In this document: one piece after another, positions 45,607 through 54,471 of the stretch
Position numbering within the stretch: position 1 is the first letter of the stretch
How the letters are laid out: every line of letters begins with the position of its first letter
NCBI GenBank assembly: GCA_024280885.1
Contig: JAJRPF010000022.1
Coordinates: 1-64,000 of the forward strand
Length of the DNA stretch: 64,000 nucleotides
Source of the DNA: Planctomycetota bacterium
GTDB lineage: Bacteria > Planctomycetota > JAJSAM01 > JAJVHW01
Direction of reading: 5' to 3'
Notes under the pieces: model-generated
The model's input: only the letters and a program-made list of their open reading frames with translations
The model's database searches: none
Told to the model about the DNA's origin: nothing
Translations under genes and position numbers: made by a program

Positions 45607-48600
45607 ATGAATAAACGCAGGCTTGCCTCGCTCCCCGTTGTGATGACCGCCGTTACGGGCATGGTCGCCGCCATCGGGCTACTCGGCCCCACGCCGCTCG
45701 TCCATGCCGAGACGCTTCCGGTCCCGACCGGCGAGAAGGCGCAGTTGACTGGCGGAATCACGCCCGTCGGCGACGTCGACCTCTTCGGTCTCGACCTCCT
45801 CCCGGGCGACCGCGTCACGGTGAAAGTCACCGATGCCGGCCCTCTGCGCGATCTGAATTCCACGCTCCGCCTGCTCGACCCGACGGGATCTCCGATCGCC
45901 GTCACGGTTGACAAGCAGGGCACGCGCAAGCCGTCGTTCTCGTACACGGCAGATGCGGCCGGGGCGCACGTCGTCGAGCTGACCGGCGACCCCGGCGGCT
46001 TCAGCGGCGCCGAGGGCAACTACACGATCACGACCAAGATCAAGCGTGTGAAGGCGGGCAAGGCGACGTTCGAGGACGCGGCGGGTGGCGACTTCGTCAT
46101 CCCCATCGGCGTCACCGAGGGCGCGCAACTGGACGTGAAGTTGAGCGCGAAGAAGGGTGGCCTCGACGTCACGGGACTCTTCCGGCCGGACGGTTCGGCG
46201 GAGGCTGACTTCATCGCCAGTCTGAAACTCAAGAACCGCACCAAGGCGCAGAGCAAGAAGTTCAAGCTGACCGGCGGGTTCGGGATCTACGAGTTGCGGG
46301 GCCGCTACGACGCGGGCGCGAAGCTCAAGGTCAAGGTCAAGGTCCGCCACGACAAATCCGCGCGGAAGACACGGCTCAGCGACGACGAGCCGCGGGTGGA
46401 CCCGTTCATCGCACCGTTCCCCGGACGCGGGATCGGCGGGACAATCCTGACCGTCATCGGGTTCAACTTTGCTTCGAACGGCAGCGGCGAAGGCGCCGAG
46501 ATCCTGCCGCGTTTCTGGCTCGGCGGCATCGAAATCCCGAACGACGTGATCGAGCATCCATTCGGCTCATCGTTCAGTTTCCCGGTCCCGGAAGGGCTGG
46601 CCGTGGGCGAGGCGCACGATCTCGAGGTCCGCAATCCAGATGGGCAGGGCGACGCATTCCGCGACGTCTTCTTCATCGTGCCACCGCCTTCGGTCGCGGG
46701 TCTCAACATCGATGAAGCTGGGCCAGCAGGCGGCCGGCGGCTGCGCATTCTTGGGACAGACCTCGGCGGCGTCTCCGTCGTGCTCTTCGACGGTCGGATC
46801 GTCCAGCCGACGCTCGTGCTCCCCAACCGCGTGGACGTGGTCGCGCCTGCACACGCCCCGGGCGAAGTGACCGTCGTCGTGCGCGACGAGCAGTTCCAGA
46901 CGTCGACGTCGCCGCAGAAGCTCACGTACCTCGACATCGGATCGAATGCGATCTCGTCGGTCGCGCCGTCGTCGCTGCAAGGCATCGGCGGGCAGACGAT
47001 CACGGTGACCGGCGTCGACTTCACTGCCGACAGTGCGTTGACCCTGGACGGCGTGCCGCTCGAGACGACGCTGGTCAACGCGACGACGATCACGTTCGTG
47101 GCACCCGCACATGCGGGCGGCACGTTCGACCTGCGGGTCGCGGATCAGTACGAGCAGTCCGACGAAGAGAGCCTCGACATCAACGCGTTCACCGACGGCT
47201 CCACGACGTCCATTCCAGCGCCGACATCAGGCGAAGGCATGGTCGAGAGTTGGCGGACGACCCGCATCTTGCGCGGGGAACTGACCGGCGACGGCGTCGA
47301 GGATCTCGTGCTCCTTCGCTCCGCGGCGGCGTTCGGCAGCGACGCGCAGCAGAGCCGCGTGCGCATACTCGCGGGCAACGGCTCGGGCGGCTTCACCGAT
47401 GCGACTTCGGGACTCCCGAGCGTCTCGGCAACGGACGACTGGCGCGCGCGCGACGCCGTTCTGGCGGACGTGGACGGTCGTAACGGACTCGACATCGTGC
47501 TCATCACGACCGACGAACTCGACGGCGGCGCGCGCAGCGGAGTGCGTGTCCTGCTCAACGACGGTGATGGCAACTTCACGGACGACACGTCTGATGCGAT
47601 GCCGTCCGCGACCACATGGGGCGACCGCAACCAGGGTCGCGCGATCCTCGCAGTTGACGTGGACAACGACCTTGACCTCGATCTTGTGATCGCTCACGAC
47701 GGGTTCTTCCAGGAGACGGTGGACATCTCGCCGCCGCCACCCGACCCGCTTCCCGATCCGCCGCCCGACCCCGTCCTGGAGACACGCTACTACGCGGGGA
47801 CCCGGGTTCTGCTGAACGATGGAAACGGTGTATTCACGCGCGACGACGCTGCCCTGCCGGCGGTCGATATCGACTCGGTCCAGCGCTTCGAGGCAGTCAG
47901 CCTCGCCGCGACCGACGTCGATGGCGATGACTACATCGACATCTTCCTGACCAGCGGTTCCGTGGTCGAAGACCCCGACAACGAAGGCACATTCCTGCGC
48001 CGCGGCATCCTGCTGCTGAACGATCGCGCCGGAGCGTTCGACGACGTGTCAGACTCGCGATTGCCAGCCGTTTCGGGCGCCGATTACCTGCAAGGCGACG
48101 TCGCCCAATTCGTCGACTATGACGCGGACGGCGACCTCGACCTGGTCGTGCTCTCCGATACCCGCCTCGTCAGTCCCGCAACCGGCTCCGTCTCCACGTC
48201 GTCCGCGTTGCGCATCTATCCGCGCGACAGCGACGGTAACTTCGGGCGACTCTCGGCAGGCACGCTGCCGGCGGCCGACGAGCTCGACAGTTCACAGTGC
48301 GAGAGCGCCGCGTTCGGCGACCTCACGGGCGACGGCCGTCCGGAGATCTTCCTCGTGTCGTCGCGCGCTCCGAATACCGGCGACCGCGCCGGACGCGTCC
48401 TCGTGTGGGCCGGCAGGAAGTTCATCCGTGGTTCCGAGGGCCTCCCCCGTCCGACGACCGGCGACGATGGTCGAGGCACGAGCACCTTGTTCTTCGACGT
48501 TGATGACGATGGCGACCTGGACGTGATCCTCGGCCGCGATCAGACCGACGAGTCCGTACGCAACACGCGCGTCTTCGTCAACCCGCGCATCCGGGAGTAG
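45607..48600 (+). CDS. large secreted IPT/TIG and FG-GAP repeat protein
   Basis: 997 residues from ATG 45607; earlier in-frame Mets read through the divergent promoter gap and are unlikely. Signal peptide with PLVHAETLP cleavage region (about residue 37). Then two PPC-like beta-domains (GDVDLFGLDLLPGDRVTVKV; and about 140-230), three IPT/TIG-type domains (GIGGTILTVIGFNFAS; AGGRRLRILGTDLG; SLQGIGGQTITVTGVDFT), and from about residue 530 a beta-propeller of FG-GAP/VCBS repeats with calcium-type loops: DVDGDDYIDIFL, DYDADGDLDLVVL, DVDDDGDLDVIL. The protein is exported; function is unknown, cell-surface adhesion or extracellular structure is the usual guess. A PPDPLPDPPPDP linker is inside the propeller. 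It is followed by the hairpin at 48731 and a related gene. Confidence 0.88.
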   Translation: MNKRRLASLPVVMTAVTGMVAAIGLLGPTPLVHAETLPVPTGEKAQLTGGITPVGDVDLFGLDLLPGDRVTVKVTDAGPLRDLNSTLRLLDPTGSPIAVTVDKQGTRKPSFSYTADAAGAHVVELTGDPGGFSGAEGNYTITTKIKRVKAGKATFEDAAGGDFVIPIGVTEGAQLDVKLSAKKGGLDVTGLFRPDGSAEADFIASLKLKNRTKAQSKKFKLTGGFGIYELRGRYDAGAKLKVKVKVRHDKSARKTRLSDDEPRVDPFIAPFPGRGIGGTILTVIGFNFASNGSGEGAEILPRFWLGGIEIPNDVIEHPFGSSFSFPVPEGLAVGEAHDLEVRNPDGQGDAFRDVFFIVPPPSVAGLNIDEAGPAGGRRLRILGTDLGGVSVVLFDGRIVQPTLVLPNRVDVVAPAHAPGEVTVVVRDEQFQTSTSPQKLTYLDIGSNAISSVAPSSLQGIGGQTITVTGVDFTADSALTLDGVPLETTLVNATTITFVAPAHAGGTFDLRVADQYEQSDEESLDINAFTDGSTTSIPAPTSGEGMVESWRTTRILRGELTGDGVEDLVLLRSAAAFGSDAQQSRVRILAGNGSGGFTDATSGLPSVSATDDWRARDAVLADVDGRNGLDIVLITTDELDGGARSGVRVLLNDGDGNFTDDTSDAMPSATTWGDRNQGRAILAVDVDNDLDLDLVIAHDGFFQETVDISPPPPDPLPDPPPDPVLETRYYAGTRVLLNDGNGVFTRDDAALPAVDIDSVQRFEAVSLAATDVDGDDYIDIFLTSGSVVEDPDNEGTFLRRGILLLNDRAGAFDDVSDSRLPAVSGADYLQGDVAQFVDYDADGDLDLVVLSDTRLVSPATGSVSTSSALRIYPRDSDGNFGRLSAGTLPAADELDSSQCESAAFGDLTGDGRPEIFLVSSRAPNTGDRAGRVLVWAGRKFIRGSEGLPRPTTGDDGRGTSTLFFDVDDDGDLDVILGRDQTDESVRNTRVFVNPRIRE

Positions 48601-48730
48601 CGAACCGCGAGTAGCGAACGGTCACTAGAAAACCAGTAGAGACGCGCAGGAGGCAGTGCTGTCGACCGGCAATGGCTGACCGCCCCTTGAATACCACCTT
48701 TTCCCGGACGCGGGCGTGCCGCCAGATCGC

Positions 48731-48761
48731 GCTCCTGCCCGACACCACGTCGGGCAGGAGC
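48731..48761 (+). terminator. perfect 13-bp hairpin, terminator-like
   Basis: GCTCCTGCCCGAC, a five-base loop ACCAC and the exact reverse complement GTCGGGCAGGAGC, followed by CTTCCGATTT. It lies 131 bases beyond the stop of the FG-GAP gene 45607-48600. Stem strength supports termination; the T-rich tail is short. Confidence 0.65.
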
Positions 48762-48854
48762 CTTCCGATTTCCGCCCCACCGGCTCGCGTTCGCGGAACT
48801 GGCTCTCTCTGGACTCGCTACATCGGCGCTCGAGTCATCTGGGCGCCCGTCGTG

Positions 48855-51833
48855 ATGAGCGGCGTCTTGTTCGCCGCGATCGCCCTCGCCGCGCCCTCGC
48901 ATCCGGAGACTTCGGCCGACTCGCCATGGGGAGTGCCGCTCGGTCGGAAGGCGGTCAAGGCGACGATTGCGCAGGGCGGCGACGTCGACTCGTACATGGT
49001 CGCGGCGGTCGCGGGCGCACGCCTCGACGTCACACTCCGGATCCCGAAGTCGTCGGCACTCCAGCCGATCCTCGAGCTTCGTGGCCCGAATGGAGCGATC
49101 CCCGAGGCCACGTTCGAGGCACAGGGTCGCTCCGTGCGGCTCCGAAGCCACGTCGTGGCCACCACCGGGCCGCACGAGATCCGCGTCGCGGGACTCGGGC
49201 TCGCGGGGAGTGGAGTCGGCAGCGGCGACTACGCGATCTCCGCGAAGGTCCGCGGGAAGACGTCTGTCGCTCTCAAGGGAGTGCTGATCCGGACCGGCGA
49301 GGAACGCATATTCCCGTTCGCGGCTGCCGGAGGCGCCAAACTCACGTTCACGCTCACGGGGAGATCGTCCGCGCCTGACTTCGTTCGGATCGAGGGGCCC
49401 GGCGGGCTCGTCGTCAGCGTGCCACCCGAGTCGGTGCGGCGCTCTGCATCGCGACGGCTGAAGAGCAAGACGATCCGCCTGCCTGCGACATATCCGTTCG
49501 GCGAATGGAAGCTCATCGTGCGCGCATCATCCGGCGCACTGGACGGCGTGAAGGTCCGCATTCACGCGCGCGGCGGCGAATTGAAGGTCGTTCGCGGGCG
49601 ATTGCAGGAACCCGAGCCGCGGCTGACCGCGATCTCGCCGAGCGAAGCGGGAGTCGGCTCAACCGTTCGCCTGGCCGGCAGTGGATTGCTCTCTGGCAAG
49701 AAGTCGCCGCTGCGTGTCTTCGTCGGCGGTGTCGAAGCGGTCGCCACGGACGTCGCGGCGCAGTCGGAGACAGAGGTAGGGCGCGGGACGAACATCGACA
49801 TCGAGATCCCGGCCGGTGTGGGCGGCGAAGTCGACGTCACGGTCCTCACCGCTGGCGGACACGCCGAGGCGTTGCGGGCTGCACTCCTGATCGTGCCGCC
49901 GCCGCGCCCGACCTCCGTGGAACCGTCCATCGCGCCGTCCTCGGGCGGAGCACTGATCGAAGTTCGCGGCTCGGGCTTCCGGCCCGGCGCGGCGGTCACC
50001 GTGGCGGGAACAGCCTTCCCCGAGCGCACAGAGTTCGTCAGCGCTGCGCTGCTGCGTTTCACGACCCCGCCGTTCGCCGGTGGGCCGCAGACACTCGGCG
50101 TCCGTGACGCGACGGGGCAAGAGGGCTCGCTCCCCGGCGCGTTCGTCTTCGTCGCAGCGCCCTTCGTGCAGGACATCCGGCCCCCACTGATCCCGCTCTT
50201 GCTCGGCGAACGCACGCGCCTCGAGGGCGGCAACTTCAGCTCTGGGCAAGTGGTGCGGATCGGGAACACTGCAGCGACCGCCGTGGATCTGGTGACGTCG
50301 CGCGCCCTCGACGTCACGCTCCCCATCCTGTCGCTCGGGCTGCACGACGTGATCGTCGGAGACGCGTTCGGGCAGGAGCATGTCACGCCCGATGGGCTGA
50401 CCGTCTTCACGTTCGCCGCGGGCCCCGCCTTCGACGACGCGACGACTCCGCCTGCCGACGACCTCGCGCTGCTCGACTTCGACGCCGACGGCGACCTCGA
50501 CGTGTTTCTCGTGGTGCGCGGCGGCCCGAGCATCGCGACGAAGAGCCTGCTGCGGGTTCTCCGCAACGACGGCGACGCCGGTCTCGTCGACGTGACGGCG
50601 AGCGTCATGCCGGCGATCGACACCGACGACTGGCGCGGACGCACGATCGCCTTCGGTGATGTGGCGGCGGACGTCGGGAGATCGCCGCCGGACGGCTGGC
50701 CAGACCTTGTGATCGGGACACTTGACACGAGCGTGTTGCCGGCCGATCGAAGCCGCGTCCGTGTCCTCGCCAACCGATCGGGTCCCGGTGGCCGTCGTAT
50801 CTTCGTCGATCGCACGGCCGTGGTCATGTCGGCGACGTCGCCCTATGACGACTGGCGGGCGGAGGACCTCTGGATCGGCGATCTCGACGGCGATGGCGGC
50901 GTACCCGACATCGTGGCGACGCACAACGAAGTGGAAACCGGCGTCAGCCCACTGTCGCCCTACTACACGTACTACCTGTCCGGAACGCGGGCGTTCTCGT
51001 TCGCGAGCCCCGAGGCGGGCGGCTACGGACGCTTTGCCCACCAGTCGCGACGTTTCCCCAACGTCATCGGGACGCAGATCGTCACACCTGGCTTCCCGCT
51101 CTGCGGAGACGGCGGTTGCGCGGACGACTACACGCCCTTCCGCGGCACGTCGCTTGTCGTGACCGACCTGGACGACGACGGTCGCAAGGACGTGGCCGTC
51201 ACGACACCGGACTCGCTCTCAGTGCGCGGCAGTCTCGTCGGTTCGACACAGATCGCACGCAACGAGATGATCGATTTCCAGGCCGTGATGACAGACAGGA
51301 GCAGAGACGTCAACGTCGGCGTGATGGCACTGGCGGGCGAGATCTCGCTGGCAGGCGACGTCGCGGGCGGTCCCGAGCCGGATCTCGTCATTGTCCGTCG
51401 CACCGCCACCGGCTCCGGGCTCGCGATCGACATCGCTGAGAATCGCGGGTTCGGAGTCTCGTGGCGTCGCCGGACCCAGGATCTGCTCCCCGTCGCGGAC
51501 GGTGCCGAGGCGCTGCAGGCTCACGCCGCGCAGCTCGCGGATATCGACGGCGACGGCGATCTGGATCTCGTGCTCTTGACGATCACGCCGCCGACGGGCG
51601 GTGCGACGACCACGGGGCTCGGTCTGCGTCTTCTGCGCAACCATGGCGAAGCCGGACTTTCGCGCGAGCTCGAGACGCTGCTGCCCGACGTGCAGGGCGA
51701 GGATTGGTCAGGAGCAGCGCTCGCGATCGGGGATTTCCACGGCGATGGTGGGCTGGCGATCGTGATCGCGCGCGCCGACGCCGCCGGGACCGGAACCGAG
51801 GTGCGCGTCATTCTCCGCACGACGAGCGAGTGA
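48855..51833 (+). CDS. second large secreted IPT/TIG and FG-GAP repeat protein
   Basis: About 992 residues from the ATG at 48855, a choice guided by the hairpin at 48731-48761, which an earlier start at 48672 would run across. A hydrophobic stretch (VVMSGVLFAAIALAAP) is probably the signal sequence, but no good ribosome site supports any start, so the N-terminus is uncertain. PPC-like beta-domains come first (SYMVAAVAGARLDVTLRIPK), then IPT/TIG-type domains (LTAISPSEAGVGSTVRLAGSG; SIAPSSGGALIEVRGSGF; LIPLLLGERTRLEGGNF), then an FG-GAP propeller with DFDADGDLDVFLV, DLDGDGGVPDIVA, DLDDDGRKDVAV and DIDGDGDLDLVLL. The architecture matches the gene before it, so they are probably tandem paralogues. 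A GTG-start lipoprotein gene follows 50 bases later. Confidence 0.82.
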   Translation: MSGVLFAAIALAAPSHPETSADSPWGVPLGRKAVKATIAQGGDVDSYMVAAVAGARLDVTLRIPKSSALQPILELRGPNGAIPEATFEAQGRSVRLRSHVVATTGPHEIRVAGLGLAGSGVGSGDYAISAKVRGKTSVALKGVLIRTGEERIFPFAAAGGAKLTFTLTGRSSAPDFVRIEGPGGLVVSVPPESVRRSASRRLKSKTIRLPATYPFGEWKLIVRASSGALDGVKVRIHARGGELKVVRGRLQEPEPRLTAISPSEAGVGSTVRLAGSGLLSGKKSPLRVFVGGVEAVATDVAAQSETEVGRGTNIDIEIPAGVGGEVDVTVLTAGGHAEALRAALLIVPPPRPTSVEPSIAPSSGGALIEVRGSGFRPGAAVTVAGTAFPERTEFVSAALLRFTTPPFAGGPQTLGVRDATGQEGSLPGAFVFVAAPFVQDIRPPLIPLLLGERTRLEGGNFSSGQVVRIGNTAATAVDLVTSRALDVTLPILSLGLHDVIVGDAFGQEHVTPDGLTVFTFAAGPAFDDATTPPADDLALLDFDADGDLDVFLVVRGGPSIATKSLLRVLRNDGDAGLVDVTASVMPAIDTDDWRGRTIAFGDVAADVGRSPPDGWPDLVIGTLDTSVLPADRSRVRVLANRSGPGGRRIFVDRTAVVMSATSPYDDWRAEDLWIGDLDGDGGVPDIVATHNEVETGVSPLSPYYTYYLSGTRAFSFASPEAGGYGRFAHQSRRFPNVIGTQIVTPGFPLCGDGGCADDYTPFRGTSLVVTDLDDDGRKDVAVTTPDSLSVRGSLVGSTQIARNEMIDFQAVMTDRSRDVNVGVMALAGEISLAGDVAGGPEPDLVIVRRTATGSGLAIDIAENRGFGVSWRRRTQDLLPVADGAEALQAHAAQLADIDGDGDLDLVLLTITPPTGGATTTGLGLRLLRNHGEAGLSRELETLLPDVQGEDWSGAALAIGDFHGDGGLAIVIARADAAGTGTEVRVILRTTSE

Positions 51834-51883
51834 GCGCCCCCGATCCACGCCACCGATCGCCCCACGCCGCGTAGGATGCCGAC

Positions 51884-54424
51884 GTGAAGAACCTCGCCCG
51901 TCCCCCCTCGCACCTACTTCTCCCGCTGTGTCCCGCGCTCTGTCAGACGCGGAGAGCGTTCGCGGTCTTCGCCTTCCTATCCACGCTCTTTCTGTCCGCG
52001 TGCACGAACGATGGGCCGGAACTGGAGTCGACGCCCCCCGAGGTCGCCGACGCGATCGCGAAGTCGAAGACGGAGAATCCCGACGCGTGGAAGCGGCGCG
52101 TGATCGTGATCGGGATGGACTCGTGCGATCCGGACCTCCTCGAGGACCTGATCCGGCGCGGCAAGGCCTCCAACTTCGCGCGCATTCGCCGCGACGGCGC
52201 GCACGGCGTTCTGGCTTCCCTGACACCGCTGCTCTCGCCGGTCGTTTGGACGACGATCTCGACCGGAATGGCGCCCGAGCGCCACGGCATCCTCGACTTC
52301 GTCACGAAGGGCGCCGACGGCCAGTTGCGGCCGGTCTCGTCGCGCATGCGCCAGGCCGACACCGTCTGGGAGCTCGTCGCACGGGCGGGCGAACCGGTCG
52401 GCGTCGTCGGCTGGCTCGTGTCCTATCCGGCCGAGCCGATCAACGGTTTCCTCGTGAGTGAGCGCATCGGTCGCTTGGCCTACGAGGCCGATCGCTTCGG
52501 TCGCGCAGAGGAGAACGACGCGCATGCCGTGTGGCCGCCCGAGTTCGCGGCCGACATCGCGCGCAAGGATCGCGTCACCATCGACGACCTTCCGCTCTCG
52601 CGACTGCGTAGCTTCGTTGATGTCACCGAGGATGAATACGCGGCCGCATACACCGACACGTTCAAGGATCCGCGCAACCTGCTCGGTGGCCTGCGCCTCA
52701 CGATGGCCGATGCCGAGACCTATCGCCGGGTCGGCGAGCGCCTCTATCGCGAGGAGCGCCCGCGTCTCTTCTTTACGTACTTCAACGCGATGGACGCCCT
52801 ATCGCACATGTTCATGCCACTCGCGAAACCAAAGATGCCGCAGGTCCCCACCGACGTCTACCTGCGCTACAAGGACGTAATCGAGGCCAACTACATGTGG
52901 CACGATCGCGTTCTTGGCGAATACCTCGATCTGGCTGACGAGAATACGACCGTGATCGTCGTGAGTGACCATGGGTTCAAGCACGGCGCGCTACGGACGC
53001 CCGACTCCAGTGCGTTCGCGGCGCGCACCGGCGCGATGTGGCATCGTCGCTACGGAGTGATCTACGCCATCGGTGGCGGGGTGAAGTCCGGTCACCGGAT
53101 CACAGGCGCGAGCGTCTGGGATGTCGCCCCGACGATTCTGGCTGCGATGGGCTACCCGGTTCCCAAGGACATGCCCGGCAACGTGCTCACCGACGTCTTC
53201 GAGGACGGGCTTCCCCACGAGACCGTGCCGACCTGGTTCGGCGAACAGAGACGATTGGAGCTCGCGAGGAAACAGGCCGGAGACACCCATCGCAGCGAAG
53301 CCGAGCTCTCACCCGAGGAGCAGGAGGAGCTCGCGAAGATGCGGGCCAACGGCTACATCCCGGGCTCCACGGAGGGGGAGGAAAGCGACGTCACGTCAAC
53401 GGCGCTCAATCTCGCATCGCGTCTGCTGGCGACCGGCCAACACGCACGCGCGATCGCGGAGTACGAGAAGCTCCTCACGAACCCGGAGGATGCGGCGAAG
53501 CCGCGCGTCGTTCTCTCGCTCGCGAACGCGCGCATCCTCCTCGCAGGAGCATTGAAGAAACGCGGTCGAGTCGCGGAGGCGAACAAGCAGCTGCTACTCG
53601 CGCAGAAGGCGCTCGCGACACCGGTCGCGAATGCCGCGGACGGCTCCGGCGCGGTCCGGCTGCGCGCGCGCCTCGAACGCGAGCGCGGCAATCTCGATGT
53701 CGCCGAGGCGCTCGCGCGCGAAGCCGTCGAGCGTGAAGCTCACCAGGCGTCCACCTGGGTGGAGCTCGCGGAGATCCTGCGCCAGAAGATGGAGCAGGCG
53801 CAGGTCGATACGCGCGCGGCCATCGTGGCGGGGAAACGCGACGTCGCCGCCCGGCGCAATGCGGCAGCGGCGCGTTTCCAGATCGAGGCGGCGGACGCGC
53901 TGCGGCAGGCGCTCCACCGCGAACCGCGTCAATTCCATGTCCTGACAGAGCTCGCGCATCTGGAACTCGCGTCCATGCCGCCCGCCGGCACGCCACCGCA
54001 CGCGACGTCACAGCATCTCGTCGCGCACGCCGAGACCGCGTTGGGCCTACTCGATCGCGCGCTCGAGCTGATCCCGAGGAGCCCCCGCGCGTTCAACAAT
54101 CGCGCGATCGCACTGCTGCGCATGGGGATCGGCGCCGCGGTCCAGGGGCGCAACGCGGACACGCGAGAGTTCCTCGAAGCGGCCTTGGACTCGTCGGATC
54201 AGGCGCTCGAGATCCAGCCGAAGCGCGTGAAGTCGTGGTCCAACAGGGCCTACATACTCTGGAAGCTCGGCGATCTCCCGACCGCGCGCGAATCGGCCAT
54301 GAAGGCGCGTGAGTCGGACCCGACGTATGTCTTCAATCCGCTCTTCGTTGCTGCACTCGCATCGGCCGGAACGCCGTTGCCGCCGCCCTCGGCCGCGGTG
54401 GCACCGCAGCAGCAGGGCGAGTAG
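51884..54424 (+). CDS. type I phosphodiesterase/alkaline phosphatase-superfamily lipoprotein with TPR domain
   Basis: 846 residues from GTG 51884 (AGGA nine bases upstream). A signal ends in a lipobox (TLFLSAC, Cys40). The alkaline-phosphatase-superfamily domain (about 70-460) has VIVIGMDSCDPDLLEDLI with the metal Asp79, SPVVWTTISTGMAPERHGIL with the catalytic Thr, FFTYFNAMDALSHMFMP, VIVVSDHGFKHGA with a metal Asp and His, and VWDVAPTILAAMGYPVPKDM. The domain has the pattern of phosphodiesterase/nucleotide pyrophosphatase. The C-terminal half is TPR-like: SRLLATGQHARAIAEYEKLL, AREAVEREAHQASTWVELAEIL, ALELIPRSPRAFNNRAIALL and SNRAYILWKLGDLPTARESA. Substrate unknown; a role in envelope phospho-substrates is inference. 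It is convergent with cstA. Confidence 0.87.
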   Translation: MKNLARPPSHLLLPLCPALCQTRRAFAVFAFLSTLFLSACTNDGPELESTPPEVADAIAKSKTENPDAWKRRVIVIGMDSCDPDLLEDLIRRGKASNFARIRRDGAHGVLASLTPLLSPVVWTTISTGMAPERHGILDFVTKGADGQLRPVSSRMRQADTVWELVARAGEPVGVVGWLVSYPAEPINGFLVSERIGRLAYEADRFGRAEENDAHAVWPPEFAADIARKDRVTIDDLPLSRLRSFVDVTEDEYAAAYTDTFKDPRNLLGGLRLTMADAETYRRVGERLYREERPRLFFTYFNAMDALSHMFMPLAKPKMPQVPTDVYLRYKDVIEANYMWHDRVLGEYLDLADENTTVIVVSDHGFKHGALRTPDSSAFAARTGAMWHRRYGVIYAIGGGVKSGHRITGASVWDVAPTILAAMGYPVPKDMPGNVLTDVFEDGLPHETVPTWFGEQRRLELARKQAGDTHRSEAELSPEEQEELAKMRANGYIPGSTEGEESDVTSTALNLASRLLATGQHARAIAEYEKLLTNPEDAAKPRVVLSLANARILLAGALKKRGRVAEANKQLLLAQKALATPVANAADGSGAVRLRARLERERGNLDVAEALAREAVEREAHQASTWVELAEILRQKMEQAQVDTRAAIVAGKRDVAARRNAAAARFQIEAADALRQALHREPRQFHVLTELAHLELASMPPAGTPPHATSQHLVAHAETALGLLDRALELIPRSPRAFNNRAIALLRMGIGAAVQGRNADTREFLEAALDSSDQALEIQPKRVKSWSNRAYILWKLGDLPTARESAMKARESDPTYVFNPLFVAALASAGTPLPPPSAAVAPQQQGE

Positions 54425-54471
54425 TCGCCACGCCTCGCTCGTCGCCGCGCGGCCGCCGGTCGTGACGAGTC

